Source of the DNA: Himantopus leucocephalus | Taxonomy: Eukaryota; Chordata; Aves; Charadriiformes; Recurvirostridae | DNA: 64,000 nucleotides | Reading direction: 5' to 3' | NCBI GenBank assembly: GCA_003993805.1 | Contig: RSEF01000003.1 | Location: forward strand, 41,938,689-42,002,688 | Part shown: positions 42,901 to 53,291 of the stretch, one piece after another | Numbering within the stretch: the stretch's first letter is position 1 | Layout: each line of letters starts with the position of its first letter | The notes under the pieces: generated by a model | The model's database searches: none | The model's input: the letters and a program-made list of their open reading frames with translations, nothing else | What the model was told of the DNA's origin: nothing | Translations under genes and position numbers: made by a program

Positions 42901-45170
42901 CTGCCTAGCAAGGAAGCTTCTTCCAGCCCTTCAGTTCAGCTGAAGAATTATTCTCCCTTCAGTCCTGTTCCAGCAATGAGAACTGCAATTCTCTGTAACC
43001 TCAACCACCATCGAATTATGCTTGATTGTTTCTGCTTCCAGTTACATCAGCTGCACACTCATACAACTTCACTGACCTCATCAGAATTACTCCTGAGTTT
43101 CACTGATGTAAGCATAAAAAGATCAAGCACTTAGGGGAGAAAGGGAAGATAGGGAAAACAAATCTTAACTCTCTCGTTTTACATATTTTCTTGCTACATG
43201 ATACAATGGCTCTAACCTCTTTGCTTCTAACAAAAGCTTAGCCAAGGGAATAATGGCCTCAAGGACTTAGCAATGTATACACTGCAGAAGGGTACTGTTT
43301 CATCATTTCACAATGCCCAGAGGAGAAAGGTGACCGCTGCACTGTCACAGAGCGCAGAAAGAACTGAAAACAGAGAAAAATACATTACTGCAGCCTTAAA
43401 GTACACAATAAAACACTGTTCTTCCTGATAACAACAGTAACTCCATGAATTCAGGTGTGTTCTTATAAACTTCCAATAGGGAGCAGATATGTACACGAAT
43501 TACGAACAAAGGACACATTAACTCAGAGTAGCAGATTTAACTGCACAATCTCCAAAACTACAAAACTTTTGCATGCCTCCTACAACCAACAGCAAAGCAA
43601 AATATATCCCTTGACAATAAGATTACCTTGGCTTACAAGATGTTCAAGCCACTGCTCCAGAACACAGATCAGTTTACAGGTCAGTTAGCATACACATACC
43701 CACGTTAAATACATATATCTCTTAACACCTACTTTTGCTTAAAAAGTTAAGAGAACTTGATACACTCTAAGGAAGTTAGTCTCCTTTGCATATCCTAGAA
43801 AGGTTTTAATATTACTTCATTACACTGCAATCAGATCACATTTTAGATGTCAGGCACTGTCACATTCCCTATTAGAAATGGCACGAGGATGGCATGGAGA
43901 AATGTCAGGGAACACACCAAGATTATTAGCAAGCGATGGTGAAGGGCATGGAAGGTGGCTCTCTTCCATCTCCTTCGGAACTGTTTTAGCAATCCAAAGT
44001 CACGGTGGCTCACTAGATTCCAGGAGGAGGTGCAAGAACGAAAAAGAAGCATCATCTTAGCAAATTAATTAATAAGCTTTTGAGAGTACTTAAGAGTACT
44101 TAATACAAACACTCTCTAACTTTGTATGTAAACAGTAAATTGTATAGGTAGGACTCAATTCCTTACCGTCATTTTGATACATTACAATTGAATGCTACTG
44201 AACACTCCTTTTTTGTATCAGAAGTGATTCCCTTCTACTCTTTAAATGAAATTCCTCCCCATCTGTTGCCTACATGTGAAACCAAACCACAAGATGCATT
44301 CTGGGAGCGCACCTAATGGGAATTTGGTCTGTAGGGCAGAACAAGATCTAGTCTGCATAAAAGCTCTGAAATGCACACAGTGTGACAGGCGTTCCTCAGC
44401 ACCACTTAACGCTACAAATTTCCTCCTACTGGGTTGCATTACTTATGAAGGTAGATATAGCTCTATATATGCACAACTGGTGAGGTGAGTTGGAAGAAAA
44501 TGAATAAAAAGACTAGATCTTTATCTATATAAAGACATCAATTATATTTGCTGCAGCAGTAGCACAAATTTATCCAGATGTAAAGAACATTAAAAGTTTA
44601 ATAGTGTTTGCATTTCTCAATCAAATATTTTCAAACACACTAATGCCTACAAGTGAATAGGTTTACAGAAAACATTTGAAACAGATCACTTTTTTCCAAA
44701 TAAAAATCAGCATATGACAATTTATATTGTAAGACTTCAAGATTTTTTAACAATCTAATCTGTCAAATGGCAGTTTAACAGTAGCCATCAGGTGAGGTGA
44801 TCTCAGCTCTAGTATGGCTATGAGAATTCCACCCATACAGACTAGCTATGTGGTGATGCAGGCACTGAGAAGCTAAAGGGACTGGTTGCAACAGGCTTGG
44901 ATTTAAGTTCAGAAAAGCATCTCTTTGTAGTCTAGCATGGAGATATACAGGTTCACCACTGGGGAATTACAAAGCCAAGTGAGCATATTTCCTAATAGAC
45001 TTTCCGGTTTTATATTTTTTCCAAGGAAACACTTTTTTTAGGATTAAATCAAGAACAAATATTTTTCCCTTTGCAGAAAGTGTCCCTGTTCCTCCAATTA
45101 ACCTCCAAAGGGAATCCCAGCTTTATTTGGAAACCAAACAAAGATGGAACAGAAAGCACAAAGGTATAAA

Positions 45171-45212
45171 ACCTCTGTCTTGCAGCTCTCCACCTCTGTC
45201 TTGCAGCTCTCC
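45171..45212. repeat. 21-bp direct tandem duplication
   Basis: Two identical adjacent copies of acctctgtcttgcagctctcc (45171-45191 and 45192-45212). Confidence 0.95.
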
Positions 45213-46257
45213 GTGGGAAAGAATAGAGTGGGGTAGGAGTACTGGAAAACCTGAGCACATTTCAGCATTTACAACTTCTCGTTTATCTTTCTGGCTAGAG
45301 TATTCAAGTAATGAACCACATTGCTTAAAAATGACTAGTTTTCTTTTTAAGAAACAGCTTTCTGTCCTTTGCAAAGTCTACATATCTTAATGTTTGGTAT
45401 TTTTAGACATGGAAACATACATATTTATGCAGGTTTAAACTATGCTAAAAATAAGGTCACATGAAGGCTTCACAAAGGGAAAAGATGCACAGAAGCCACG
45501 GGGAATGTGAAAAGTGAAATAAATTGGCCTTTTGGTTTGCACCACCCCTAGCCAGCTCATTTGCTAGATGATCAGAATCTCTGCATTAGAACAATCAGAA
45601 AAATAATAGCAATCCTGTTAAATCAGTAATATCCTCCAAATAACAGTTATAACTGCATTGATAGCAACCCTTAACAGCTCAGCAACTGCTGTCATTGCAT
45701 CCAGATAATACCATGTCAGCAGTAACATGATATATAGTTAATAAATGCTGACAAGGCACCAGCAAACATAATCACACACAAAGTCAGACATCCAGCTTCA
45801 TTTCCTCTCTCTGCTCCCACTCCTACAAAGGTTTAACTTCATGTATGTAAACAGTCCTGTTGAAATCAGTGGATACTCCTAAAGGATAAAATTAAGCGGT
45901 TAAACAATTCTCTGCTCTCTGCAACCCTAAACTTTTACCAGCTTTTTGTATTTCTACTGTATGCTAAATGATTTTCAAATAAGGCAGCTTTGCTACTTAT
46001 TTTTTCTGCCATAGCTATACAGCTTCCTAACAATGTATGGAAATCATTTTATAGATCTGCTCCTGGAATTGTTGTATTTGGCATGGTTTTGTCCATCCGC
46101 TGATAGCAACTGAAATCAGTTTTATTTCTGCTTTTTTTTTTCCAGGCTTCTCCTGGCTTGTCACAAGCCACGTTCCCTTTCTGGCTTTGTGCACTGACTT
46201 CCAGGTGCAGAACCCTGCAGCCCTGAATGCAAAGTGGTGGATGACATCATGGTTTTT

Positions 46258-46480
46258 AATATTAGGAATTTCTTTCTAATCTGAGGGTAATCAAACCTTG
46301 GATGAGAAGTGGCTCAGTGAAGCTGTGGAATTTCCATCCATGAAGATACTCCAAACGCAACTGGACAAAACTCTGAGCGACTTGGTCTAAGCTGGCCCTG
46401 CTCTGGGGCAAGATCAGGTGACTTTTAGAGGACTCTTCCAACCCACGTCGCTCTGTAGTTCTCCAACAGGGACCTAGCCC
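46258..46480 (+). mobile_element. CR1 LINE 3' UTR fragment
   Basis: The segment follows CR1 3' text in forward orientation: 'attaggaatttctttctaat', 'gaagctgtggaatttccatc', 'catgaagatactccaaacgc', 'aactggacaaaactctgagc', 'tggccctgctctggggcaag' and 'actcttccaacccacg'. It is moderately diverged and lacks a clear octamer tail. It lies just upstream of the HEATR1 CpG island. Confidence 0.85.
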
Positions 46481-46699
46481 ATGCACACTACAAGAGATTT
46501 CAAGACCTTTTGCTCATGTGAGTCCTGCACTTCCCCTAAGATCGCTCAGTCCAGATAGGAAAATATCCTAAACTGGAACAACACCAGCTGTGCACACCCT
46601 TACTATTAAGACAGGCTGACCCCGTTTAGGGGATCCCCGTCCACAGGCCGGGCTGTCACCTTGCTGGGCTCAGCACAAGGCCAGCAGCACACCACACCA

Positions 46700-47386
46700 C
46701 GCCACACCACAGACACTTCACTGAGGCTTCTCCATCCACCCGCCGGCCCTGGGGGCCTTCGCACCTTCACTGGTGGCCTGGACTGGCTGCTTCCCCAACG
46801 CAGGCCGGCCGGCCCCCGCCCCACACTCGCGGGAAGCCTCCACACGGAGGCTGAGCTCCGAGGCACCCGCCCGGGTGCGCCACACCGCCCATAACGGCCA
46901 CAACGGCCACCCGCCCTCGCGGGGAGCAGCCACGCGCCAGCACCACCGCGCCCTGAGGCGGCGCATGCTCAGTGGCGCTCCCGCCCGCCGCCCCGGGAAG
47001 GGGGGGGGGGGGGGGGGNGGGGGGGGGGGGAGAAGGGGCGGCTCTCTGCCGGCCGGGGGCGGGAGCTTCCCCTTCCGCCGGAGCCGCTGCTTCCGGGTTA
47101 GCGGCGCGCGCAGCCCACGTGGGGCCCGGCAGGGAGCGGCGCGGGGGCAGGTGGGTGTCGGGGAGGGGGACGCGTCACCGCCTGCCGCTGTCCCCCCTTC
47201 TCCCTCGGGGCGGCTGTGCCCGTCCCCACGTGTGTGCGCCCCCGAGGGGGCGGCTGGCAGCGGGGCTGGCGGCGGCGGCGGCGGGGAGAGGCGGCACGTC
47301 GCCGCGCAGCCGCTTGATCCGCGGGCCTGCTTTGGTTTTCTTTCGTCAGGTTTCTCTGGGGGGTCCTTTCCTGGGAAAGCGGCGCA
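46700..47386 (+). promoter_or_regulatory. HEATR1: HEATR1 CpG-island promoter and 5' UTR
   Basis: GC- and CpG-dense sequence extends from about 46.7 kb to the first coding exon. Visible motifs are a GC box (GGGCGG, about 47057-47062), an ETS-type TTCCGG at 47091-47096 and two CACGTG E-boxes at 47116-47121 and 47227-47232. There is no TATA box, as expected for a housekeeping gene. A plausible non-coding exon 1 ends at 47150 (gggggcag followed by GTGGGT). Its intron would end at the acceptor ttttctttcgtcag (AG at 47348-47349), so exon 2 would begin at 47350 with 37 nt of leader before the ATG. That exon structure is inferred from splice motifs only. Confidence 0.75.
47000..47030 (+). repeat. Poly-G homopolymer (about 31 G, one N) in the HEATR1 promoter
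   Basis: An uninterrupted G run from 47000 to 47030, broken only by an N at 47018. The true length is uncertain because such runs are poorly sequenced. It lies about 60-120 bp upstream of the likely start region. Confidence 0.9.
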
Positions 47387-47528
47387 ATGACGTCCCTGGC
47401 GGAGCAGCTGAAGCGGCTGGCCCTTCCCCAGAACGATCCCAGCCTCCTCAACCGCAGCGAAGTGGCGTCGCTGCTCTTCAGCAGCAAGGAGGCTGCTGGC
47501 ATCGACAGGGACACGTTTTTTGCGATCG
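47387..47528 (+). CDS. HEATR1: HEATR1 first coding exon (UTP10 homologue, N-terminus)
   Basis: From the ATG at 47387, 47 codons plus one base encode MTSLAEQLKRLALPQNDPSL, then LNRSEVASLLFSSKEAAGID and RDTFFAI(G). This aligns without gaps to the start of human HEATR1 as I recall it (MTSLAQQLQRLALPQ…IDRDTAFAIG). The exon ends TCG followed by GTGAGT at 47529, phase 1. HEATR1 is a very large HEAT-repeat protein (over 2000 residues) of the nucleolar small-subunit processome (t-UTP/UTP10). It is needed for RNA polymerase I transcription and 18S rRNA maturation. Only this exon is found. The rest of the gene, which should follow to the right, is absent from the next 16 kb. Confidence 0.94.
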
Positions 47529-47656
47529 GTGAGTTTGGCTCTTTGGGTGTCCGCGATTTTAAAAGTCATCTGTTGCTGTGGTGAGACCCCACCTGGAGTA
47601 TTGCCTGCAGCTGTGGAGCCCCCAACACAGGAAAGACATGGACCTGTTGGAGCAGG
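47529..47656 (+). mobile_element. CR1 LINE fragment in HEATR1 intron, ending at the gap
   Basis: After a short intron start, the sequence from about 47556 reads 'agtcatctgttgctgtggtg', 'agaccccacctggagtattg', 'cctgcagctgtggagccccc' and 'gacatggacctgttggagca'. This is the well-known CR1 ORF2 block (VRPHLEYC…W.P…KDMDLLE-like), in forward orientation. It is cut off by the 10-N gap, so the element's 3' part is missing. Confidence 0.9.
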
Positions 47657-47666
47657 NNNNNNNNNN
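47657..47666. other. Assembly gap (10 N), probable misjoin point
   Basis: Ten Ns directly after CR1 sequence. Left of it the DNA is HEATR1; right of it the first identifiable gene content is RYR2 on the opposite strand. Unlike the other gaps here, no repeat or gene continuity can be traced across it. Confidence 0.95.
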
Positions 47667-50600
47667 GAATGCCGGCGTTTCTTTGCTGACTTTTCTTCAC
47701 AGGTCTACACAAGCTCCAAATGTATGAAAAGGAAAAAAGCTATGAGCTTCAGGGAGGTATCAGAGAAAGACAAGCATGTGAAAGCATGTAATTAAACATG
47801 ATAGTTATTCCAGTGTTTTTTGCGTGTACAGACAAAGCTTTCATAACATTGCCATTTTTCAGAAATCTAATGCTTGAGAAAGCCCGACAGCCATTGCATT
47901 TAGCACATGGCTATTCAGACAATTCTAGCAACACATGAAAGCAATTTAAAAATACTGAATATGTCAAAAGAACACAGGAACTGAAGCACACTCTCTAGAA
48001 AATCATAGAAGATTAAGCAGCAAGTTTTTAAGAACCATGTAACAGCTTTTTCTGCCTCATTCCATGATGAATCCATAACAGCAGAATGGAATTCGTGGCA
48101 CATGCTATAGAGAAAATGACATTACAAAGACTCGATTGTAAGGAATTATAGTTTTGATGGACTTTAAAAAAATTTAAAAAAAAATCACGTGAAACAATAA
48201 GGTACAAGACATCACTAGTAAATCCTTCAAAAATGCAATCCATATAATTTACAATAATGGTAAATTATGAGCCAGTTGCAACCAGCTGCTTAGCTTGGAA
48301 TTTCCCCTGTGCCCCAGACCCGGCCATAGGAAACACCAGCCCAAATGGTCTAGATGGAACTTAGGACCACTCAGTATTGCTCTGAATGGGTTTCTGAAAA
48401 AAATACTTCACGACTATTTTCATGGCACTGAAAATTTTTAACGTGTGAGAGCAGCTGTACAGTAAAAGCAGCAATGTGCTCCCTGTTTTTCTTCACAAAC
48501 ATTTTCCAAGGCAAATACTGCAAGATAACACTAAAAGTTTCAAATACAACTTTTAGTAGCTATTTCATATGTACACTGGAGTAAAACAATGTCCTTTAAA
48601 GCAGTGAGTACTTACACTTCATTAAAATGGAGCAAGCCTCTGAAACAAAGCCTAAGTTAACACTTTATTGCCAAAGCCTATGGGAAATCAATGCTTACTG
48701 AACTTATTGTTGTCACAGACTTAAAATGCCAACAGCAGATTAAAACTGCAGCATGTAATAATGGAACAGTGATTTCAAAACACACAAACTTAGGATTTAA
48801 ATTAAAAATATTGCCGACTTCCATATTTAAACATCAACATGACATGTTTGGATAAGGGGAAAAGATAATTGTTTCTACTAATGACAGCCATCTTACACTT
48901 AAAATAGATGCTGGAGACAAGACCATGTCAAACAGAGGACACCTATAGTTCCCTTAAAGCATTTGAAAATATAAATGCAAAAGCATTATTTTCTCCATCA
49001 CGACTGCGTTTTCATGAAGCTCCATAGTATATTTCTAACATTTATACTGTCAGAAAACTACAGAACAAGGCAAAAAAATTCCTATCTCTAAACCTAGACA
49101 TTTAGTTCAAATGTATAAGCAGAAGTATATAATCGAACACACAATATCCTATGGTTACCTGCTTTAAACCCTTTTAAATTAAAAACCATCACCACCACAA
49201 AAATAAATNAGAACAAGGCAAAAAAATTCCTATCTCTAAACCTAGACATTTAGTTCAAATGTATAAGCAGAAGTATATAATCGAACACAGAATATCCTAT
49301 GGTTACCTGCTTTAAACACTTTTAAATTAAAAACCATCACCACCACAAAAATAAACCAAGCAGGAAATTGCACCCACCAGTGATGGAATCTTCTCAAAGT
49401 CCCTTCCCTGGGACTGCCAAATTTCCCATTCAGGAGCAGTCATTACATTCTGAAATTGTGTTTTGATCCATTAGAAAGAGAAATCAAATAGGAAACGTGG
49501 GTCTGATCACAAGTATTGGCTTGAAAAAAAAATCAACTACTGTGCATTCTGAGTAAAAGTTTATTTAGGCTCTGGACTATGCTGTTCCCAGTCAGAAACT
49601 ACCTGTGTCAAGACCAGAGATGTAAGGCTGTTGGCTTCAATGCCTTTTTTCCAAGAGGCTGATGAACATTTTTAAACCAGCAGCCTAATACAAGTATTTA
49701 ACCTGAGCTGGTTCTTTAGAAAGAAAACTGAGTGCACAATGTTCTTTGTTTATATATAATTCTTTAGGACTTCCTGCATTTAAGCAAATTAAAGACTCCC
49801 ATTTAGTAATCTGCAAGGCAGAATGAAAAGTACTGGAAGAGTGTGGAATAAGTGTAGATCATGAAAGCTTTTGAGTCCTCACTCAGGAGAAGGAAAGCTC
49901 CACGATGGCAGAATTAGCAATGAAGCAAAAGAAACTGGAAAAAGACTAAAAGGAACTGGGAGGAATAGGAGGGAAGGATGTCCCGCAGTCTAAAACCATC
50001 TCACTATGGTTCCACACATAAATATTTGCAAGATCCTACAACCATTTCTGTAGGAGAGGGGATGCTCAAAATGATGTTTCCATAGCAATGTAAAAACTAC
50101 TCATCTATTCACTTAATATGCACTTAATATGCAATTTTTAATCTGTTCTAGACCAATGCTGATGGAGGCCAGTATTTCTCTCAAAACAGCAGTGATGATG
50201 CAATCCTACAAGCTGACTAGAATTGGAGACCACCACAGGTAAGTGTTCCCTGAGACCCCTTACTGCAATTATATGACTGTCTAAATTTTTTTCACACTGA
50301 ACACAACTTCAGATGATTAACAAGAGCTTCTTTCTAATACTAGGCAAGAGCCAGACAGAAAACACAGGAAGGCTTATTCTCTTAATATCAGCATGATCAG
50401 GAACTCCTTAGGAAAAGCTAAAAGAATTTCTTGATAACAAAACACAAACTCAGATTAATTTAGCCTAAGGCAACTAAGCAGCCAGTGGAGCAAAAAAGGC
50501 ACTTTTGGACACTAATTCAGCTCACCTAAAATCTGAGTAACTCTTTGATGATACCTATGCTTCTGCTTCTGGTTACACACGGAGCTTAGGCTATCCATGG

Positions 50601-53276
50601 CTTTATGTCAGGCATTTCAGTTTTGTGGGATGAATGCCGGCCAAAGAGCCCAGAAAACCCCAAGCATTGGTGAAAACAGAATAAGTGGAAACAGGCTGAG
50701 TCACTGCAGAACTTGTGAAATAACCCTGGAGCAGAGCTAGAAGGCTTGTTAGACAAGATTATTCAGGCAAAACTAAACAATTCACACTTGGAATAGCAAC
50801 GCTGGCAAATTACATCTCCAGCAGCATCAGAGATCTTGAAAATGCTGCAAGCAGTAAAGACTGCAAACAAAGCGTCAAAGTGTGAGCCAAGGAGTTTTAC
50901 ACATTCTTCTTTCTCAGAGAAATATCCATTTTCTTTAAAAATCTTGGCACAGAAAAGACAGAATTTCCTTTCCAAAGTAACAGCATCCTGGCCCAGAAGC
51001 CTTGAATTCTTCTACCAAAACCGCTAATGAGACCCTCCTGCAATTACTGTGCTCTTGGGCTGCCATTTCCAGTGGTTCGCACCAAACCCACAGCATTTAG
51101 TTGCTTAGAATTTAAAGATGCAAAGTAAATCAATTCACTGACATGCGGCATTGTGGTAATATATTCCTTCACCCCGCTCGTATCAAATAACAGGAACACC
51201 AGAGGGCAAAGTCAAACCAGTCCAAAACCTCTATGTTTGTCTCACTGTAGCCTATATACCATGTTACAATGGAATAACAAACAGGGAGTTGAACCTATGA
51301 AGACATTATGTATGCTATACATATTCTAGTCTTTTAAACCTTACTTTTAAATCTCTATTTAGTCAATCCGCTTTTATTCATGGAATTCACTGCAAAACAG
51401 TAAGGGCTGCAAAAATTCAGGTATGACTGATGACTCTGCTGGTACCTATTATTAGATAATGATGGCCACTGTGCCACAAAAAAAAAAAATAAAAGAAACA
51501 AAACAAGCTTCTTTCATTGACATGATCAGCAGTTATTTCCTATTTTATGTGTCGTGCCAAGCCAAAGAACAGAAAAATTTTAGCTAAACTATAGGTTTCC
51601 TAAGTATGTCTTCTTTAAAAGCTGCATTACAATGTGTAATTATGCTTTATATAAATATCATATAAAAATTTGGACCTGAATAAATCAGCTGGCCAATAAA
51701 AATCATGATTATGTCTTATTCAGTTAAGAGCATAGAGACATTTTACTATATTAAAAAGACTGGAATCATTGGTAATGATGATAAACATTTGTGCCAGCAC
51801 CACGCTAAATGATACCAATTTTGCTAATATTGACCTGTCAGAAGGCAGAATAAACAGCCACATAATTAGAAACACTTCAAATATACCTCACGATTAATAT
51901 TTCCATCACTACATTTATGTTATCACTTTCCCATCAATGGTTAACGTCACATCAATGAAAAGCAGATACAGCACTGAAAAGAAATCAAAAATAAATAATA
52001 TTGAATATCTGTTTCCAATTTTCTATGTAAAACAAACATTTGTATTTATGGCTGAGGCAATACTTCCATTAGAAAATCCTACTTTCAAGCACTTTCAGCA
52101 GTTTGGAAAAAATTGCCCAAGAGGATAAAATTCATCGATTTCTCCCTTAGCCTAGTGAAGAATTCTTTTCCCCCATACTCCTCCTCCTTCGCTGCATAGC
52201 AAATAGAAGGAATTAATAAAAATCTTCCTGGTTATTTTACAGCTAAATAAGTGGAGGAGGGAGGCATTTTTCACAGGTTAAGCATTGCGCTTAAGCCTTT
52301 TCTGTTGCTGTATGATACAAGGAATGTGAATCATCCTTGTCACTTGAGCAAGAAACTCACAGATAAAGAATAAGACCGACAGCCAAGTGAGAAGAAAAGA
52401 TGGATCAGCAGAGGAGTCATGCTAAGAAAATTTCTCTGACATCATTAAATTCAGCCCTTAAAATAGCACTGCTTATCTAGCCCAGAATTCCTCCCTTTTG
52501 GAGAGTGACAGTGAAGCAAGACCATACCACAGAACAGCAAACTCTTAGGGTATGAAAAACAGTAAACAACTCATTTTAGAAGATTAATTGGGAATACACA
52601 TTGATAATTAAAGGAAAAAGTAGAAAATAGATAACCAACACATCTTGGCTAAAATCACAGCCAATAATTCAAATGTCAGTTATTCAAAATGTTTTGAGGT
52701 TCACTGAGTGCCTTGTGATACTCTTAACAAATAAAATTTTAAAAAAAAGCAAAAAAGCACTGAGAAGCAGAGCTCCTGCACGTGCTTACTGACCTGAGGC
52801 AGCAAAGGGTCAGTGACCCCCAGTCCAAGGGCTCCCCACTCACCCCATTGAGACACCACACCATCACAACAGCATTCTTGCGACAGAAGAAACAGTGTGC
52901 TGTCCCCGCTTTCCAAAATACCCAATGTTTTACTGGGACTTTTGTTATTTGTTCATTGTCTCAAGATTTCTTATTTACCAGATAGTGTTGCATTCTCACT
53001 GAAAGGGTAATGATGAATTGAGAATTAGAGAAGCCGGCCCAGAGTCCTCTTTCCACAAAGGTGTATGCCTTTGGTCCTTCATGATCTAAACAAACCATAA
53101 CCCCAATCCAAACTAGAGTCACTGTGGTTTCTAAAACCAAATTTTTACAAAATTCAGCATCTGCTATTGTAGTGAAGGCAAGTTTGATGCTGATGTTAAA
53201 AATAAAGAAGAAGAATGAATGAAATTAATTGTAGGAATTCACAGAAAGTATAATACTAAATGTTTAACTTGCTTAC
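47667..53276 (-). other. RYR2: RYR2 intron 5 (partial, inferred)
   Basis: Sequence downstream, in transcript direction, of the RYR2 15-nt exon. I searched the minus strand for the next exon, which should encode TAQGGGHRTLLYGHA, and did not find it. The segment is AT-rich with a 148-bp tandem duplication around an N at 49209. A plus-strand segment with good splice signals (50152-50238) is also present. No CR1 is seen. Assignment to RYR2 holds as far left as the sequence is contiguous; the boundary could lie anywhere between 47529 and 53276, most simply at the N gap. Confidence 0.6.
49062..49355. repeat. Tandem duplication, period 148 bp, split by a single N
   Basis: Copy 1 (49062-49208) and copy 2 (49210-49355) are nearly identical over about 147 bp, with mismatches such as cacacaata versus cacagaata and aaaccctttt versus aaacactttt. 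An N sits exactly between them at 49209. This is typical of two overlapping contig ends that were abutted rather than merged. Confidence 0.93.
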
Positions 53277-53291
53277 CTTCATCATAAATTT
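53277..53291 (-). CDS. RYR2: RYR2 micro-exon 5 (15 nt, KFMMK)
   Basis: On the minus strand the 15-nt exon reads AAATTTATGATGAAG (KFMMK). The upstream acceptor has a long pyrimidine tract (tttttttccccttctc…ctctacag) and the downstream donor is GTAAGC. In human RYR2 the peptide QVDVEKW-KFMMK-TAQGGGHR spans residues about 92-111. KFMMK is its own 15-nt exon and is missing from RYR1 and RYR3, so the motif is paralogue-specific. It lies in the cytosolic N-terminal domain of the cardiac sarcoplasmic-reticulum calcium-release channel. A 15-nt match alone would be weak. Its support comes from the splice sites, the phase and the partner exon 8.3 kb upstream in transcript order. The next exon is not in the window. 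Confidence 0.87.

Larger units (their letters stand above)
30971..46700. other. Intergenic region between the divergent ACTN2 and HEATR1 promoters
   Basis: About 15.7 kb with no recognisable coding exon. It holds a CR1 fragment with an internal 100-N gap, two forward MIR-like relics, a perfect 12-bp hairpin, a (TTTTG)n microsatellite, 31-bp and 21-bp tandem duplications and another CR1 tail near its right end. Several open frames of 60-135 codons occur (for example 32951-33274, minus), but none gives a familiar protein. Head-to-head ACTN2 and HEATR1 with an intervening gap agrees with the human arrangement. Confidence 0.8.

Noticed and set aside
46718..47569. Long open frame of 283 codons on the minus strand, with plus-strand frames of 186 and 205 codons over the same area
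   Set aside because: These arise from the stop-poor GC-rich CpG island and the G run. Composition is Pro/Arg/Gly low-complexity, and only the HEATR1 frame at 47387 matches a known protein.
47703..47791. Candidate HEATR1 next exon right after the gap: good acceptor (tttcttcacag), phase-compatible with HEATR1 exon 2, open for 28 codons to a TAA
   Set aside because: The peptide (LHKLQMYEKEKSYELQG…) bears no resemblance to HEATR1 after FAIG (human continues CTGLEELLGIDPSF), and the segment lies beyond the probable misjoin, so the matching phase is likely coincidence.
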